Below, piece by piece: positions 26,266-34,620 of a stretch of DNA of 64,000 nt. Position numbers and translations under genes: made by a program. Within the stretch, counting starts at the first letter, position 1. Every line of letters begins with the position of its first letter. This DNA comes from Natrinema mahii (GTDB lineage: Archaea > Halobacteriota > Halobacteria > Halobacteriales > Natrialbaceae): positions 141,378 to 205,377 of the forward strand of contig JHUT02000004.1 in NCBI GenBank assembly GCA_000690595.2, in the 5' to 3' direction. The notes under the pieces were generated by a model. It did no database searches. It was not told the origin of the DNA and saw only the letters and a program-made list of their open reading frames with translations.

Positions 26266-26769
26266 ATGTTCGACGAGATCATGGAGAAGTTCGAGGGATC
26301 GCCGAGCCAGCAGGCGGTCATCAGGCTGTTGCTCGAGCGCGGGTTCTCGGTCAACGACGACGGTCGGGTCGTCTCGGGCGGCATCGAGATTCCCAACACC
26401 GGCATCGCCCGCGAGATCGGCGTCGATCGGCGGGTCGTCGACTCGACGACCGACGTCATCCTCGAGGATCCGGAACTGCGTCGCATCTTCCAGAACATCT
26501 CGCAGGTCCCGAGCCTGATGGATCTCGCTCCGGTGTTGGACCTGACGGTCCTGTCGGTCGCGGTCCAGAACGCCGAACAAGAGGGGATCGTCGCCGAGGT
26601 CACGGGGACGCTCGCGGACAACGGCATCTCGATCCGCCAGACGATCAGCGAGGACCCTGAGTTCACCGACGAGCCCAAACTCTACCTGATCGCCGACGGC
26701 GACCTGCCAGGCGAGGTGATCACCGAGATCCGCGATCTCGAGTTCGTCCGGAAGATCGAACTCCAGTAA
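26266..26769 (+). CDS. Transcriptional regulator with HTH and C-terminal ACT domain
   Basis: A 167-residue protein. Residues 1-70 contain a winged-helix-like region (SPSQQAVIRLLLERGFSV, then NTGIAREIGVDRRVVDSTTD). Residues 90-167 form an ACT fold (LTVLSVAVQNAEQEGIVAEV, then TLADNGISIRQTISED), which binds small ligands, often amino acids. The family is conserved in Archaea as an amino-acid-binding regulator. Upstream lie an A/T-rich GACATTATAC promoter element and a small hairpin CGCCCC/GGGGCG (26241-26259). The target genes are unknown. Confidence 0.85.
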   Translation: MFDEIMEKFEGSPSQQAVIRLLLERGFSVNDDGRVVSGGIEIPNTGIAREIGVDRRVVDSTTDVILEDPELRRIFQNISQVPSLMDLAPVLDLTVLSVAVQNAEQEGIVAEVTGTLADNGISIRQTISEDPEFTDEPKLYLIADGDLPGEVITEIRDLEFVRKIELQ

Positions 26770-26773
26770 CGGC

Positions 26774-27196
26774 TCAGGCGGCGTCGGTCTCGTCGGGAAC
26801 CGGCGCGTCGACGCTGTCGGCGTACTCGTCTAGCACCGACGCGAGGGCGCTCGTTAGTTCCTCGAAGCGCTCGATCGACATGTCGTCGGTCGTCACCCAG
26901 ACGCCGTGTGGGCCTCGAATGACTCGCGAGAGGAACCCGTTCTCGAACATTCGGATCGTCGCCCCGTACTCGCCGAGTTGGGTGTTCCGGTAGGCCGACT
27001 GGGAGTGGAACCCGAGCCGTTCGTGTTCGGCGAAGCCGATCAGGTCGGCCGTCTGCTCCAGGTCCGAGCGGAGATAGAGCTGTTCGACGTCGTTTTCGGT
27101 GAAGTAGGTGATACTGCGGAGTTCGTCGCCGACCGTCGTTCGGCAGACGCTGTGGATCTCGTCCGCGAGGTCGGAATCGATTGCATCGCCGTTCAT
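26774..27196 (-). CDS. Conserved haloarchaeal protein of unknown function
   Basis: A 140-residue soluble acidic protein (MNGDAIDSDLADEIHSVCRT). It contains VGDELRSITYFTENDVEQLY followed by LRSDLEQTADLIGFAEHERLG, a pattern I have seen in a haloarchaeal DUF family (possibly DUF7522). No catalytic motif is seen. It is convergent with the ACT regulator four bases away. The start at 27196 is chosen over one nine codons upstream because the extension (MFLHALCGH) is unlike the rest. Confidence 0.65.
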   Translation of the reverse strand: MNGDAIDSDLADEIHSVCRTTVGDELRSITYFTENDVEQLYLRSDLEQTADLIGFAEHERLGFHSQSAYRNTQLGEYGATIRMFENGFLSRVIRGPHGVWVTTDDMSIERFEELTSALASVLDEYADSVDAPVPDETDAA

Positions 27197-27405
27197 GTGT
27201 CCACACAGCGCATGGAGAAACAATAGCGTATGGGACCCAGCGAAATATCCCGTGAGAAGCGACGCGTCGCGGAGCGGGCACCCACTGGACCCGCCTCGAG
27301 CGCGCCGTCGCGACGCCGACGGGAGGCGACCGACGGGCTCTTTTCGACGGCCGGCCTACCGGCAAATATGACACGCGTCCGGATGCGATCGCGGAGGGAA
27401 CGCCC

Positions 27406-28014
27406 GTGAGCGAGACCTACCGGACCGTCGCGGAGTCGGCCACCGCCGAGTTCGTCGTCCAGGGATCGGAGTTTCTCGGGCACGTCCGTCCGGTGGAGTC
27501 CGTCGACGCAGCCGAGGCGTTCGTCGAGATCGTCCGCGAGGAGTACGCCGACGCGACCCACAACGTGCCCGCCTACCGGGTCCGGGCCGGCGACGACGGC
27601 GAGTTCCTCCGGGAGTACTCGAGCGACGACGGCGAGCCCTCCGGTTCCGCCGGCAAACCGGCGCTGAACGTCCTCACCCAGCGGGAGATCGAGAACTGTG
27701 CGGTCGTCGTGACGCGATATTACGGCGGGACGAACCTCGGCGTCGGCGGCCTCGTCCGGGCCTACTCGCGGGCGGTGAAAGACGCCCTCGACCGGGCCGG
27801 CGTCGTCGAGGAACGCCCCCACGAACGACTCGAGATCACCGTCGACTACGACGACTCGGGGACCGTCCGCTCGATCCTCGAGAGCGAGGGCCACGAGTTC
27901 GACGCCGACTACGAGGCCGCGGTCACGTTCGACGTCCGCGTCCCGCTCGCGGAAAGCGAAGCGCTACGGGATCGGCTCCGAAGCGCGACGAGCGGCCGCG
28001 CCGACCTCGAGTGA
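27406..28014 (+). CDS. IMPACT/YigZ family protein
   Basis: A 202-residue protein with the UPF0029 N-terminal domain: YRTVAESATAEFVVQGSEFL, EYSSDDGEPSGSAGKPAL and VVTRYYGGTNLGVGGLVRAY. A ferredoxin-like C-terminal domain follows (LEITVDYDDSGTVRSILES). Homologues are linked to translational control (IMPACT/YIH1) in eukaryotes and are of uncertain role in prokaryotes. The start is GTG at 27406. It is convergent with the membrane protein at 28017 with a two-base gap. Confidence 0.92.
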   Translation: MSETYRTVAESATAEFVVQGSEFLGHVRPVESVDAAEAFVEIVREEYADATHNVPAYRVRAGDDGEFLREYSSDDGEPSGSAGKPALNVLTQREIENCAVVVTRYYGGTNLGVGGLVRAYSRAVKDALDRAGVVEERPHERLEITVDYDDSGTVRSILESEGHEFDADYEAAVTFDVRVPLAESEALRDRLRSATSGRADLE

Positions 28015-28016
28015 AC

Positions 28017-28865
28017 CTATCCCGTCGCACCGTTCGGGAGCCGCCCCTCGATCTCGGCCCGGACCGCCTCGAGGTCCGGGAGTTCGTCGCGGTCGAAGCG
28101 CACGTCGAACAGTCCTCGGTCGAGGACGAGTTCGTCCTCGCGGAGCCGGACGTGAGCGATGTCGTCCCAGGGGACGAACTCCCGGGTGTAGGGCCGACAC
28201 TTGACGAGGCCGTTCTCGTAGACACGGATCTCGGGCGTCGAACCGATCGACCCGAGCCGCCACCGGCCCTCGGCGAGCCCGCTGGCCGCCCACGCGAGCG
28301 CCAGCCCGGCCCAGACGAGCGCCCCCACCCAGTTCCCGGCGAGTCCGTCGCCGATCCCCAACAGGAGCCACATCGCGAGGAGGAGGGCATCCAGCTTGGG
28401 ACTGCTCGGCGGGTCCCACCGCCACGCGGTGATGGGGTCCCCAGGCGTGAGCGCGTCGGCGGTGCGGGTCGCGGCCAGCCAGCGGAGGACCGAGCCCGCG
28501 ACGGCGACGGCGACCGCCGCCGCGAGCGCCACGACGCCGGCCGGCGACTCGAGCGGCGTCACCAGCGAGGCGGCGGCCGCGATCCCGAAGGGGACCGGCA
28601 ACAGGACGAGCGTTGCTCGACGACCCCACGTTCGGCCAAGCCGGACCGCCAGTCCGCGGACCCGGCTCGCGAGGCCGACGCCCGCGAGACAGCCGCCGAG
28701 AAACGCTGCGACGGCCGTTCCGAGCAGCGCCGTCGCGGTCGGGTCCGCGAACGCGACGACGCCGACCGCAGCGACGCCGGCGACCAGCAGGCCGACGTAG
28801 GCCCCGAACGCGAGGCGGAAGCGGACGTCCGGCGACTCGGTGACCGCGAGCGCGTGATCGGTCAT
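28017..28865 (-). CDS. Membrane protein with C-terminal PH-like segment
   Basis: A 282-residue protein with about eight hydrophobic helices in residues 20-210, then a cytoplasmic tail of strands (IRVYENGLVKCRPYTREFVP, DDIAHVRLREDELVLDRGLF) that resembles bacterial PH domains. Known families of this build are uncharacterised. It is encoded divergently from the DUF2892 protein at 29061. Confidence 0.65.
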   Translation of the reverse strand: MTDHALAVTESPDVRFRLAFGAYVGLLVAGVAAVGVVAFADPTATALLGTAVAAFLGGCLAGVGLASRVRGLAVRLGRTWGRRATLVLLPVPFGIAAAASLVTPLESPAGVVALAAAVAVAVAGSVLRWLAATRTADALTPGDPITAWRWDPPSSPKLDALLLAMWLLLGIGDGLAGNWVGALVWAGLALAWAASGLAEGRWRLGSIGSTPEIRVYENGLVKCRPYTREFVPWDDIAHVRLREDELVLDRGLFDVRFDRDELPDLEAVRAEIEGRLPNGATG

Positions 28866-29060
28866 GAATGACGGATCGTACGATCGTTCGTGTTAAAAAT
28901 GCAAGGCAATCGTGCGATACTACGGCGTCGGGAGGCCCCGCTCTGCCGTGCGGTTCCACTGGAGCGACCTGCCGAGGGACCGCCCGCCGGTGGCGGGGCT
29001 CGACCGGAACCGAAGGTGGACGCGGGAAAGCTATACCCGACTCGCGATCGTCTCCCCGCT

Positions 29061-29264
29061 ATGGAGCGAAACGTCGGCGGCCTCGATCGCATCGGCCGGA
29101 CGGTGCTGGCGGCGACCCTGCTGGTGGTCGGCTACCGGAATCGGGACCGGACCCTGGGTACCCTCGCGTTCATCGCCGGGAGCGACCTGCTCGCGACCGC
29201 GGTCATCCGACGGTGTCCGGTCAACGCAGTGCTGGGAATCGACACCGACGACGGAGACCGATAG
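29061..29264 (+). CDS. DUF2892-type (YgaP-like) membrane protein
   Basis: A 67-residue protein MERNVGGLDRIGRTVLAATL with the family start (xNVGxxDRxxR), two membrane segments (about 13-25 and 33-52) and the terminal motif RRCPVNAVLGIDT. In other proteins this domain accompanies rhodanese sulfurtransferases. Here it stands alone. The ATG at 29061 is certain from the family start, and upstream in-frame sequence is not coding. Confidence 0.85.
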   Translation: MERNVGGLDRIGRTVLAATLLVVGYRNRDRTLGTLAFIAGSDLLATAVIRRCPVNAVLGIDTDDGDR

Positions 29265-29481
29265 GGGCTCGGGCTTCCGTCTCGGGTTCGGCGGGCGCGA
29301 CGGCGTCGACCGACGGCGCGCCGATCGCCACGACGGACGCCCGGTCGTCGGCGTACTCGAGGTCGTCCGGATCGACGACGCTGTCCTCCGTGGGTCGATT
29401 CGAAGCAGTCCGAAAACGTCCGTCGCCACCCGTTCGTTCGGCGATCGCTCGAGCGCGAGTTCATACGGTCGACTGTCCGTC
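29265..29481 (-). pseudogene. Probable decayed small gene
   Basis: On the minus strand a frame starts MTDSRPYELALERSPNERVA (29481) and looks coding for about 35 codons. A different frame then takes over (EDSVVDPDDLEYADDRASVV, AIGAPSVDAVAPAEPETEA) and runs towards 29270. The switch near 29380 suggests a frameshift. No family is recognised. A sequencing error or simple chance similarity to acidic coding sequence is possible. Confidence 0.3.
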
Positions 29482-29482
29482 A

Positions 29483-29538
29483 TTGCCGGTGGGACCGCGA
29501 CCGCCCTGCGGTCCCACCGGGACATCGGGACAGCAAAC
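29483..29538 (-). repeat. Dispersed hairpin repeat, copy after upp
   Basis: A 56-bp element that starts four bases after the upp stop codon. Read in the direction of upp it goes GTTTGCTGTCCC, GATGTCCCGG, and then a 13-bp stem CCGGTGGGACCGC/GCGGTCCCACCGG around AGGGCGGTC. A second copy lies at 52686-52742, in the same orientation relative to the gene before it and also five bases after the stop. Confidence 0.8.
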
Positions 29539-29542
29539 CGTA

Positions 29543-30220
29543 TCAGGTCGTGCGGAACGCGCGGTCGCCGGCGTCGCCCAGTCCGGGGACGATGAAGCCG
29601 TTGTCGTCGAGTCGGTCGTCGATCGACACCGTCAGCAGGTCGGCCTCGTCGAACTCCTCGTCGACACGGAGCAGTCCCTCCGGTGCCGACACCGCCGAGA
29701 GGACGATCAGGTTCTCCGGCTGGACCGCGTTCTCGACGACGTGATCGAGGACGGTACACATCGTACTCCCGGTCGCGAGCATCGGGTCGGCGATGATGAC
29801 CGTGTCGTCCTCGGTGATCTCGGGCAGTTTCACGTAGTCGACCGTGATGGGGAACGAGCCGTCTTCCTCGCGGCCGGCCTCCTCGTCGCGGCTCGCGCTG
29901 ATGACGCCCTGTCGTGCCCGCGGGAAGGCCTTCAGCAGTCCCTCGACGAACGGCGTCGCCGCGCGCAAGACGTTGATGATCACGACGTCGTCGAGCCCGC
30001 GGACGCGCTCGCCCATCGTCTGCTCTAAGGGCGTCTCGATCTCGACGTACTCGGTCTCCATGCGGCCGTCGATGATCTCGTAGCCACAGATCCGGCCGAG
30101 TTTGACCAGTCCCTTCCGGAAGCTGACCTGCTCGGTTTCGACGTCGCGGAGCCGACTCAGCGTGTCCTTGGCCAGTGCGTGAGTGATGAGATAGGCGTTG
30201 TCCCGGTCTTCGATCGGCAT
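29543..30220 (-). CDS. upp: Uracil phosphoribosyltransferase
   Basis: Salvage enzyme that makes UMP from uracil and PRPP, 225 residues. The PRPP loop is [13 protein letters not shown] (near 140), the uracil-binding C-terminal segment is [19 protein letters not shown], and the dimer-arm region [20 protein letters not shown] is present. The start [19 protein letters not shown] at 30220 is the family start, while the longest frame adds 28 unrelated residues. A dispersed hairpin repeat follows the stop codon. Confidence 0.96.
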   Translation of the reverse strand: MPIEDRDNAYLITHALAKDTLSRLRDVETEQVSFRKGLVKLGRICGYEIIDGRMETEYVEIETPLEQTMGERVRGLDDVVIINVLRAATPFVEGLLKAFPRARQGVISASRDEEAGREEDGSFPITVDYVKLPEITEDDTVIIADPMLATGSTMCTVLDHVVENAVQPENLIVLSAVSAPEGLLRVDEEFDEADLLTVSIDDRLDDNGFIVPGLGDAGDRAFRTT

Positions 30221-30498
30221 ACCCGTATGGCCACTCGCCGGGTAGTTCACAGTGTCGATCAGCGGCGACGACCGTGCGACGCTACACCGTCCCGAGACGC
30301 CCACGCCGGAGGAAAGCTCGAGTTGTGAGCGCTAACAGGTTGTTACCGGACTACGATCGACACTGTGACCGTGATTCGAGCGATCGGCGCGACCGCCGAA
30401 AACGGCTGTTGGTCGTCGGAAACGGTCGTAACGGTGGCTCCGGTTTAATCGCTCGATCGGCGTAGCCCCCGATGCCCGATCACGGGCGAGGACTTCCA

Positions 30499-31116
30499 AT
30501 GAGCAACCAGCACCACCAGCGACCGCGACAGAGACGGACTGGACAGCAGCCGACGGGCGGCGGCCAGAGCACGGGCGGCAGTCAGGAAATGAGCGGCCAG
30601 CAACCGATGCCCGGCGGCCAGGGCACGGGCGGGCAGGGCCAGCGATCGTTCGAGGACCACCTCACGAACGAACTTCGGATCGCGCTCGAGGACTTCACCG
30701 ACCTGTCCCACGTCGCCGACTGGTGTGCGAAGATGTGCGCCTCGGAGGGACCACAGCTGGCGACGTGTGCGGCGATCTGTCGCGACATCGCGGAACTGGC
30801 GGCGTTCAACGAGATGCTGATCGCCCGCGACTCGATGTTCGGCCCCGAGATCGCGGACGCGTTCGTCCGGATCGCCCGGGAGGGCCTGCCCGAACTCCAG
30901 CAGTACCGGCAACGGCCCCACGTCGCCGAGACGATCTCGGCGATCGAGCGGGCGATGGACTCCTGTACGACGCTGCTCGAGATGGTCGGCGGCGGTGGGG
31001 AGACGAGCGGCCGCCGGCCGATGGGGGCCCAACAGTCCGGCGGGCAAATGGGAACGGGGGGCCGACGGACGGGACGACGGTCGATGGGCGGCCAGCAGCC
31101 CCGCGGCCAGCGGTAG
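30499..31116 (+). CDS. Cysteine-bearing four-helix protein with Gln/Gly-rich tails
   Basis: A 205-residue protein. Residues 1-48 and 168-205 are Gln/Gly/Arg low-complexity tails. The core (50-165) is predicted to be helical, with Cys76-x3-Cys80 and Cys90-x3-Cys94 (DWCAKMCASEG, ATCAAICRDIAEL) and a last Cys156. The CX3C spacing on helices resembles DUF326/Csp copper-storage four-helix bundles, but with fewer cysteines. It could store or buffer a soft metal; this is inference. The start at 30499 is chosen over one nine codons upstream. It is flanked by non-coding spacers. Confidence 0.7.
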   Translation: MSNQHHQRPRQRRTGQQPTGGGQSTGGSQEMSGQQPMPGGQGTGGQGQRSFEDHLTNELRIALEDFTDLSHVADWCAKMCASEGPQLATCAAICRDIAELAAFNEMLIARDSMFGPEIADAFVRIAREGLPELQQYRQRPHVAETISAIERAMDSCTTLLEMVGGGGETSGRRPMGAQQSGGQMGTGGRRTGRRSMGGQQPRGQR

Positions 31117-31199
31117 GTCGACTCGCACCGACGGCCGACACACGCGGACGACGGCAGAGAAGTTTATGCCTGTCCGCACGCTACCACTCGGCCAGCCGA

Positions 31200-31922
31200 A
31201 TGGAAGAGAGCATCTCGGGGTTCAAAGTCCGCGGTGACTGGGGCGATATCGTCGAACACGGGGAGCGCATCACGCGCGCGCTCCGCGACGTCGACGTCCA
31301 CGATCCCGACCAGGAGTGGGGCGCGCGCTTCGCGCGCGCCTTCGAGGAGTGGGACGAGTGGCGACCCAAAGCCCACGAAACCCTCGATTCCGACGTCAGT
31401 GAAAAGACCGCCGACCAGGCCAGCGTCGAGGAAGGCAAAGGCGAAAAGGCCGGCAAGGAACCCGACGAGGACATCAAGACCGCCGGCGAGAAGCTCTCGG
31501 AGTCCTACGAGAGCCTCGAGGACGACGACGCCGGGGCCGCGGTCGACAACTGGAAGGAGTCGATCGACTACGTCGCGCGCGCGGCCGACTCCGCGAGCCG
31601 CAAGGCCCTCCGTCGCGTCGAGGACACGGTCTATCAGAACGTGATGACCCAGCTCGCGCCGTACTACTTCGACAACGAACTCGTCAGCGCCAACGTCCAG
31701 CAGTCGACGCGCAACGGCGGCAACGGCGAGCAGTTCGTCTTCGAGGTCAACGTCAACGACGACGACCTCAAGGAGGCGGTCTCCGAACGGCTCGCCGAGT
31801 ACGAGGACGAGGTCGACCGCTGGCACGTCGAGGTCGAGAAAGACACCGACGCGGCCGAAGCCATCGAGGGTGCCGAGCCGCCGCCGGAACCCGACGACAA
31901 CTCGCGGTCGACGACGAACTGA
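31200..31922 (+). CDS. DUF5828-type haloarchaeal protein
   Basis: A 240-residue acidic, soluble, helix-rich protein (MEESISGFKVRGDWGDIVEH) that matches from memory a haloarchaeal family named DUF5828. The central region (60-100) is Lys/Glu-rich and probably coiled coil. The C-terminal domain includes FVFEVNVNDDDLKEAVSERL. Function is unknown. The start at 31200 is supported by a promoter-like TTTATGCC about 30 bases upstream. The same frame is open far upstream but overlaps the preceding gene. Confidence 0.7.
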   Translation: MEESISGFKVRGDWGDIVEHGERITRALRDVDVHDPDQEWGARFARAFEEWDEWRPKAHETLDSDVSEKTADQASVEEGKGEKAGKEPDEDIKTAGEKLSESYESLEDDDAGAAVDNWKESIDYVARAADSASRKALRRVEDTVYQNVMTQLAPYYFDNELVSANVQQSTRNGGNGEQFVFEVNVNDDDLKEAVSERLAEYEDEVDRWHVEVEKDTDAAEAIEGAEPPPEPDDNSRSTTN

Positions 31923-32011
31923 GACGCCCCATCGGATCGCCGCCTCGCTCGGTCCCGGAGCGATCCGCTCGAAAATAAGGGTATTATATGTTGGACTGAC
32001 AGAAATATCGT

Positions 32012-32443
32012 ATGGAGCGCGACGGACGCGCGACCGCGAAATGGCTCCTCGAGCCGACCGCCGACGGGACACCGTTCAGCGTCGGAATACTGGGCTGGCT
32101 CATCCTAATCAACGGAATGAGGAACGGTATTCAAGCCATTAGTGGAGAGAACCCCCTGGAGATCCGGCCAGCAATCGTCATCAGTGTGTGTACAGTCGGT
32201 ATCGGCTGGACGATTATCACCGGCCGGCCAATCGGCCTCGCCGGTGGAGTCCTCGGTTGGAGTTTGCATATTACAGGGGGATTTCTTGGGATTCTCGACT
32301 CAGGAACTGTCCAAGGCGATGACGATCTACTACTAAGTGCCGTGGCTGCCACAACACTCTGTCTGACCGGTCTATGGATCCTGTACAAACACAGGGGGTT
32401 CTTTCTCGAGCACGCCGCAACCGATTCCGAGCCACTCGAGTAG
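32012..32443 (+). CDS. Four-span membrane protein of atypical base composition
   Basis: A 143-residue protein with hydrophobic segments near 24-36, 50-70, 74-95 and 107-125, and no recognised family. Codons such as ATA, TTA and GTA are clearly more common than in the neighbours, and the flanks (31970-32010, 32440-32600) are also more A/T-rich. This suggests recent acquisition. It has a TATTATAT promoter-like box about 30 bases upstream. It lies 167 bases before the phosphate permease gene. Confidence 0.6.
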   Translation: MERDGRATAKWLLEPTADGTPFSVGILGWLILINGMRNGIQAISGENPLEIRPAIVISVCTVGIGWTIITGRPIGLAGGVLGWSLHITGGFLGILDSGTVQGDDDLLLSAVAATTLCLTGLWILYKHRGFFLEHAATDSEPLE

Positions 32444-32610
32444 TGCAGGCGAGTTCTGATACGGCCGAAAACGGACACGGTGATCGAGCAGCCACGCACG
32501 GATCACCCCCTGGTATCGACTCGAGCAGCCCTGTGGTCTACTCGCTTGGCCGCCACTGGCAGCCGCAGGTCGGCACACACTTGTAGGGGCCGCTAATAGG
32601 AAACCAGTAG

Positions 32611-33804
32611 ATGGTCGATATCGCCACGCTCGGGACCTTCGGCGTCGCTGCGATCGCGAGCCTCTTCATGGCTTGGGCGATCGGTGCCGGCTCGAGCGGG
32701 TCGACGCCCTTTGCCCCGGCGGTCGGCGCGAACGCGATTTCGGTGATGCGGGCGGGCTTTCTCGTGGGACTGCTCGGCTTTTCCGGCGCGGTCTTGCAGG
32801 GTGCCAACGTCTCCGAGGCGGTCGGGACGGAGCTGATCGGCGGTGTGACCCTCTCCTCGCTGGCCGCGACGCTGGCACTGCTGATCGCAGCCGCGCTGGT
32901 CGCGATCGGGATCTTCACGGGGTATCCGATCGCGACGGCGTTTACCGTCACGGGCGCGGTCATCGGCGTCGGCCTCGCGATGGGCGGCGATCCGGCGTGG
33001 GCCAAATACACCGAGATCGCCACCCTGTGGGTCCTCACGCCGTTCGTCGGCGGCTCGATCGCCTACGCGGTCGCCCGCGCGTTACGTGCCGAGGTGGTCC
33101 CCGAGGAGTATCTCATCGTCGTGTTGGCCGCCGTGGTCGGCGCGATCGTCGCCAACATCGAGTTCGCGCTGCTGGGCCCGGCGGACGCGGGCGGGCAGTC
33201 GATCGCACAGGCCTCGAGCGCCTCGCTTCCGGTGCCGGCGATCGCCGGGACCGTCCTCGCGACGGCCGTGATCGCGGCGCTGTGGGCGGTCGCGATCGGG
33301 CTGGACCTGCGCAACGGTACCGAACGGGGCGAACGCCACTTCCTGCTCGTCCTCGGCGGACTGGTGGCCTTTTCGGCCGGCGGCAGTCAGGTCGGGCTGG
33401 CGATCGGTCCGCTGATCCCGCTGTCGGGCGAACTCGATCTGCCGCTGCTCGCGATGCTTATCGGCGGCGGATTCGGCCTCTTGTTGGGCTCGTGGACCGG
33501 CGCACCACGGATGATCAAGGCGATCTCGCAGGACTACTCCTCGCTGGGCCCGCGGCGGTCGATCGCCGCGCTTATCCCCTCCTTTATCATCGCCCAGGCG
33601 GCGGTCCTCTACGGCATCCCGGTCTCGTTCAACGAGATCATCGTCAGCGCGATCATCGGAAGCGGCTACGCCGCGGCCGGCGCCGGCGGCGGCGTCAGCG
33701 CCCGCAAGATGGGCGTGACCGTCCTCGCGTGGATCGGGTCGCTGGCCGGGTCGATCACCGTCTCCTTTGTCGGCTACACCGCCGTCGCCGCGGTCCTTCT
33801 ATAG
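32611..33804 (+). CDS. Inorganic phosphate transporter, PiT family (second)
   Basis: A 397-residue permease with ten to eleven membrane helices. The two signature repeats are SSGSTPFAPAVGANAISVMR near residue 30 and GSGYAAAGAGGGVSARKMG near residue 350. It differs from the PiT protein at 20203 in loop lengths and lacks its acidic cytoplasmic loop. Substrate could be phosphate or sulfate, since the family includes sulfate permeases. It is monocistronic, with 49 bases before the next gene. Confidence 0.88.
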   Translation: MVDIATLGTFGVAAIASLFMAWAIGAGSSGSTPFAPAVGANAISVMRAGFLVGLLGFSGAVLQGANVSEAVGTELIGGVTLSSLAATLALLIAAALVAIGIFTGYPIATAFTVTGAVIGVGLAMGGDPAWAKYTEIATLWVLTPFVGGSIAYAVARALRAEVVPEEYLIVVLAAVVGAIVANIEFALLGPADAGGQSIAQASSASLPVPAIAGTVLATAVIAALWAVAIGLDLRNGTERGERHFLLVLGGLVAFSAGGSQVGLAIGPLIPLSGELDLPLLAMLIGGGFGLLLGSWTGAPRMIKAISQDYSSLGPRRSIAALIPSFIIAQAAVLYGIPVSFNEIIVSAIIGSGYAAAGAGGGVSARKMGVTVLAWIGSLAGSITVSFVGYTAVAAVLL

Positions 33805-33853
33805 ACCGGCCGACATCGAACGGTCTTTACCCGACGGGTCGTGAGTCCGACGT

Positions 33854-34573
33854 ATGGACGAGGACGCCGTCGACGTCACCGACGAGACGATCCAGTGGCG
33901 TCGCGACGCCAGTACCTCACGTACCGTCCGACTGCTGTGGACGTTCGGCGTCGGCACCTTTTTTGCCGCGATCCTGACCGTCGTCTGCTGGCGGCTCTAC
34001 AGGCTCGCCGGCGAGGCGGCCGGCGGGACCGGCCGAACCGTCGTCGTCGCGCTCATCGCAGCCGTCGCCGCGACCGTTCTCGCGGTCGCCGCCTCGAGCG
34101 ACACCGAACGCCACCTCGAGCGGCTCCCGATCGATGTCCCCGGCGAGAAGCGACTGGACCGCGCGGTCGACGCGGCCGTCGGAACCGTCGTGATGGGGGG
34201 CGTCATCGGCCTGTTGATGGGGACGGGGCGGTACGTCTCGCAAAACGAACTCCTAGCCGCCGGTGCCAGTCCGTTTACCTTCGTCGCGGCGGCGTCGGTT
34301 CCGCTCGCGCTCGTCGCGCTCGTTCTCGCGTCGTTTCTCCAGTCGGTCGGCAGGCTCGATCCCGAGGAGCGAACGATCTATCTCTACGAACCCGAACAGG
34401 TGATCGATCTCGCAGTCATCGAAGCGGTTTCGATCCGTCGACTCGGCGACGCGGCGGTCCTCTCGCTGACGTACGCCCAGCCGGACGGGCAGTACGTGCA
34501 GGGACCGCGACGAATCGTCGTCCCGCCGGCGGTCGCACGCGATGTCGCCGCACTCGTCGGTTCGGAGAACTGA
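33854..34573 (+). CDS. Four-span membrane protein
   Basis: A 239-residue protein with membrane segments near 27-50, 58-78, 108-130 and 140-160, and a soluble C-terminal domain with strands (RTIYLYEPEQVIDLAVIEAV, LGDAAVLSLTYAQPDGQYVQ). No family is recognised. It follows the PiT gene by 49 bases and may be co-transcribed. It is convergent with the CNNM gene. Confidence 0.6.
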   Translation: MDEDAVDVTDETIQWRRDASTSRTVRLLWTFGVGTFFAAILTVVCWRLYRLAGEAAGGTGRTVVVALIAAVAATVLAVAASSDTERHLERLPIDVPGEKRLDRAVDAAVGTVVMGGVIGLLMGTGRYVSQNELLAAGASPFTFVAAASVPLALVALVLASFLQSVGRLDPEERTIYLYEPEQVIDLAVIEAVSIRRLGDAAVLSLTYAQPDGQYVQGPRRIVVPPAVARDVAALVGSEN

Positions 34574-34620
34574 TCCGGCCCGCGGTCGCGCTCGATCGAC
34601 AGGAAGCAGTGATCCGGCGG

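Noticed and set aside
30221..30498. Spacer between upp and the cysteine-bearing protein gene
   Set aside because: Contains promoter-like TTTAATCG but no coding or RNA structure that I can support.
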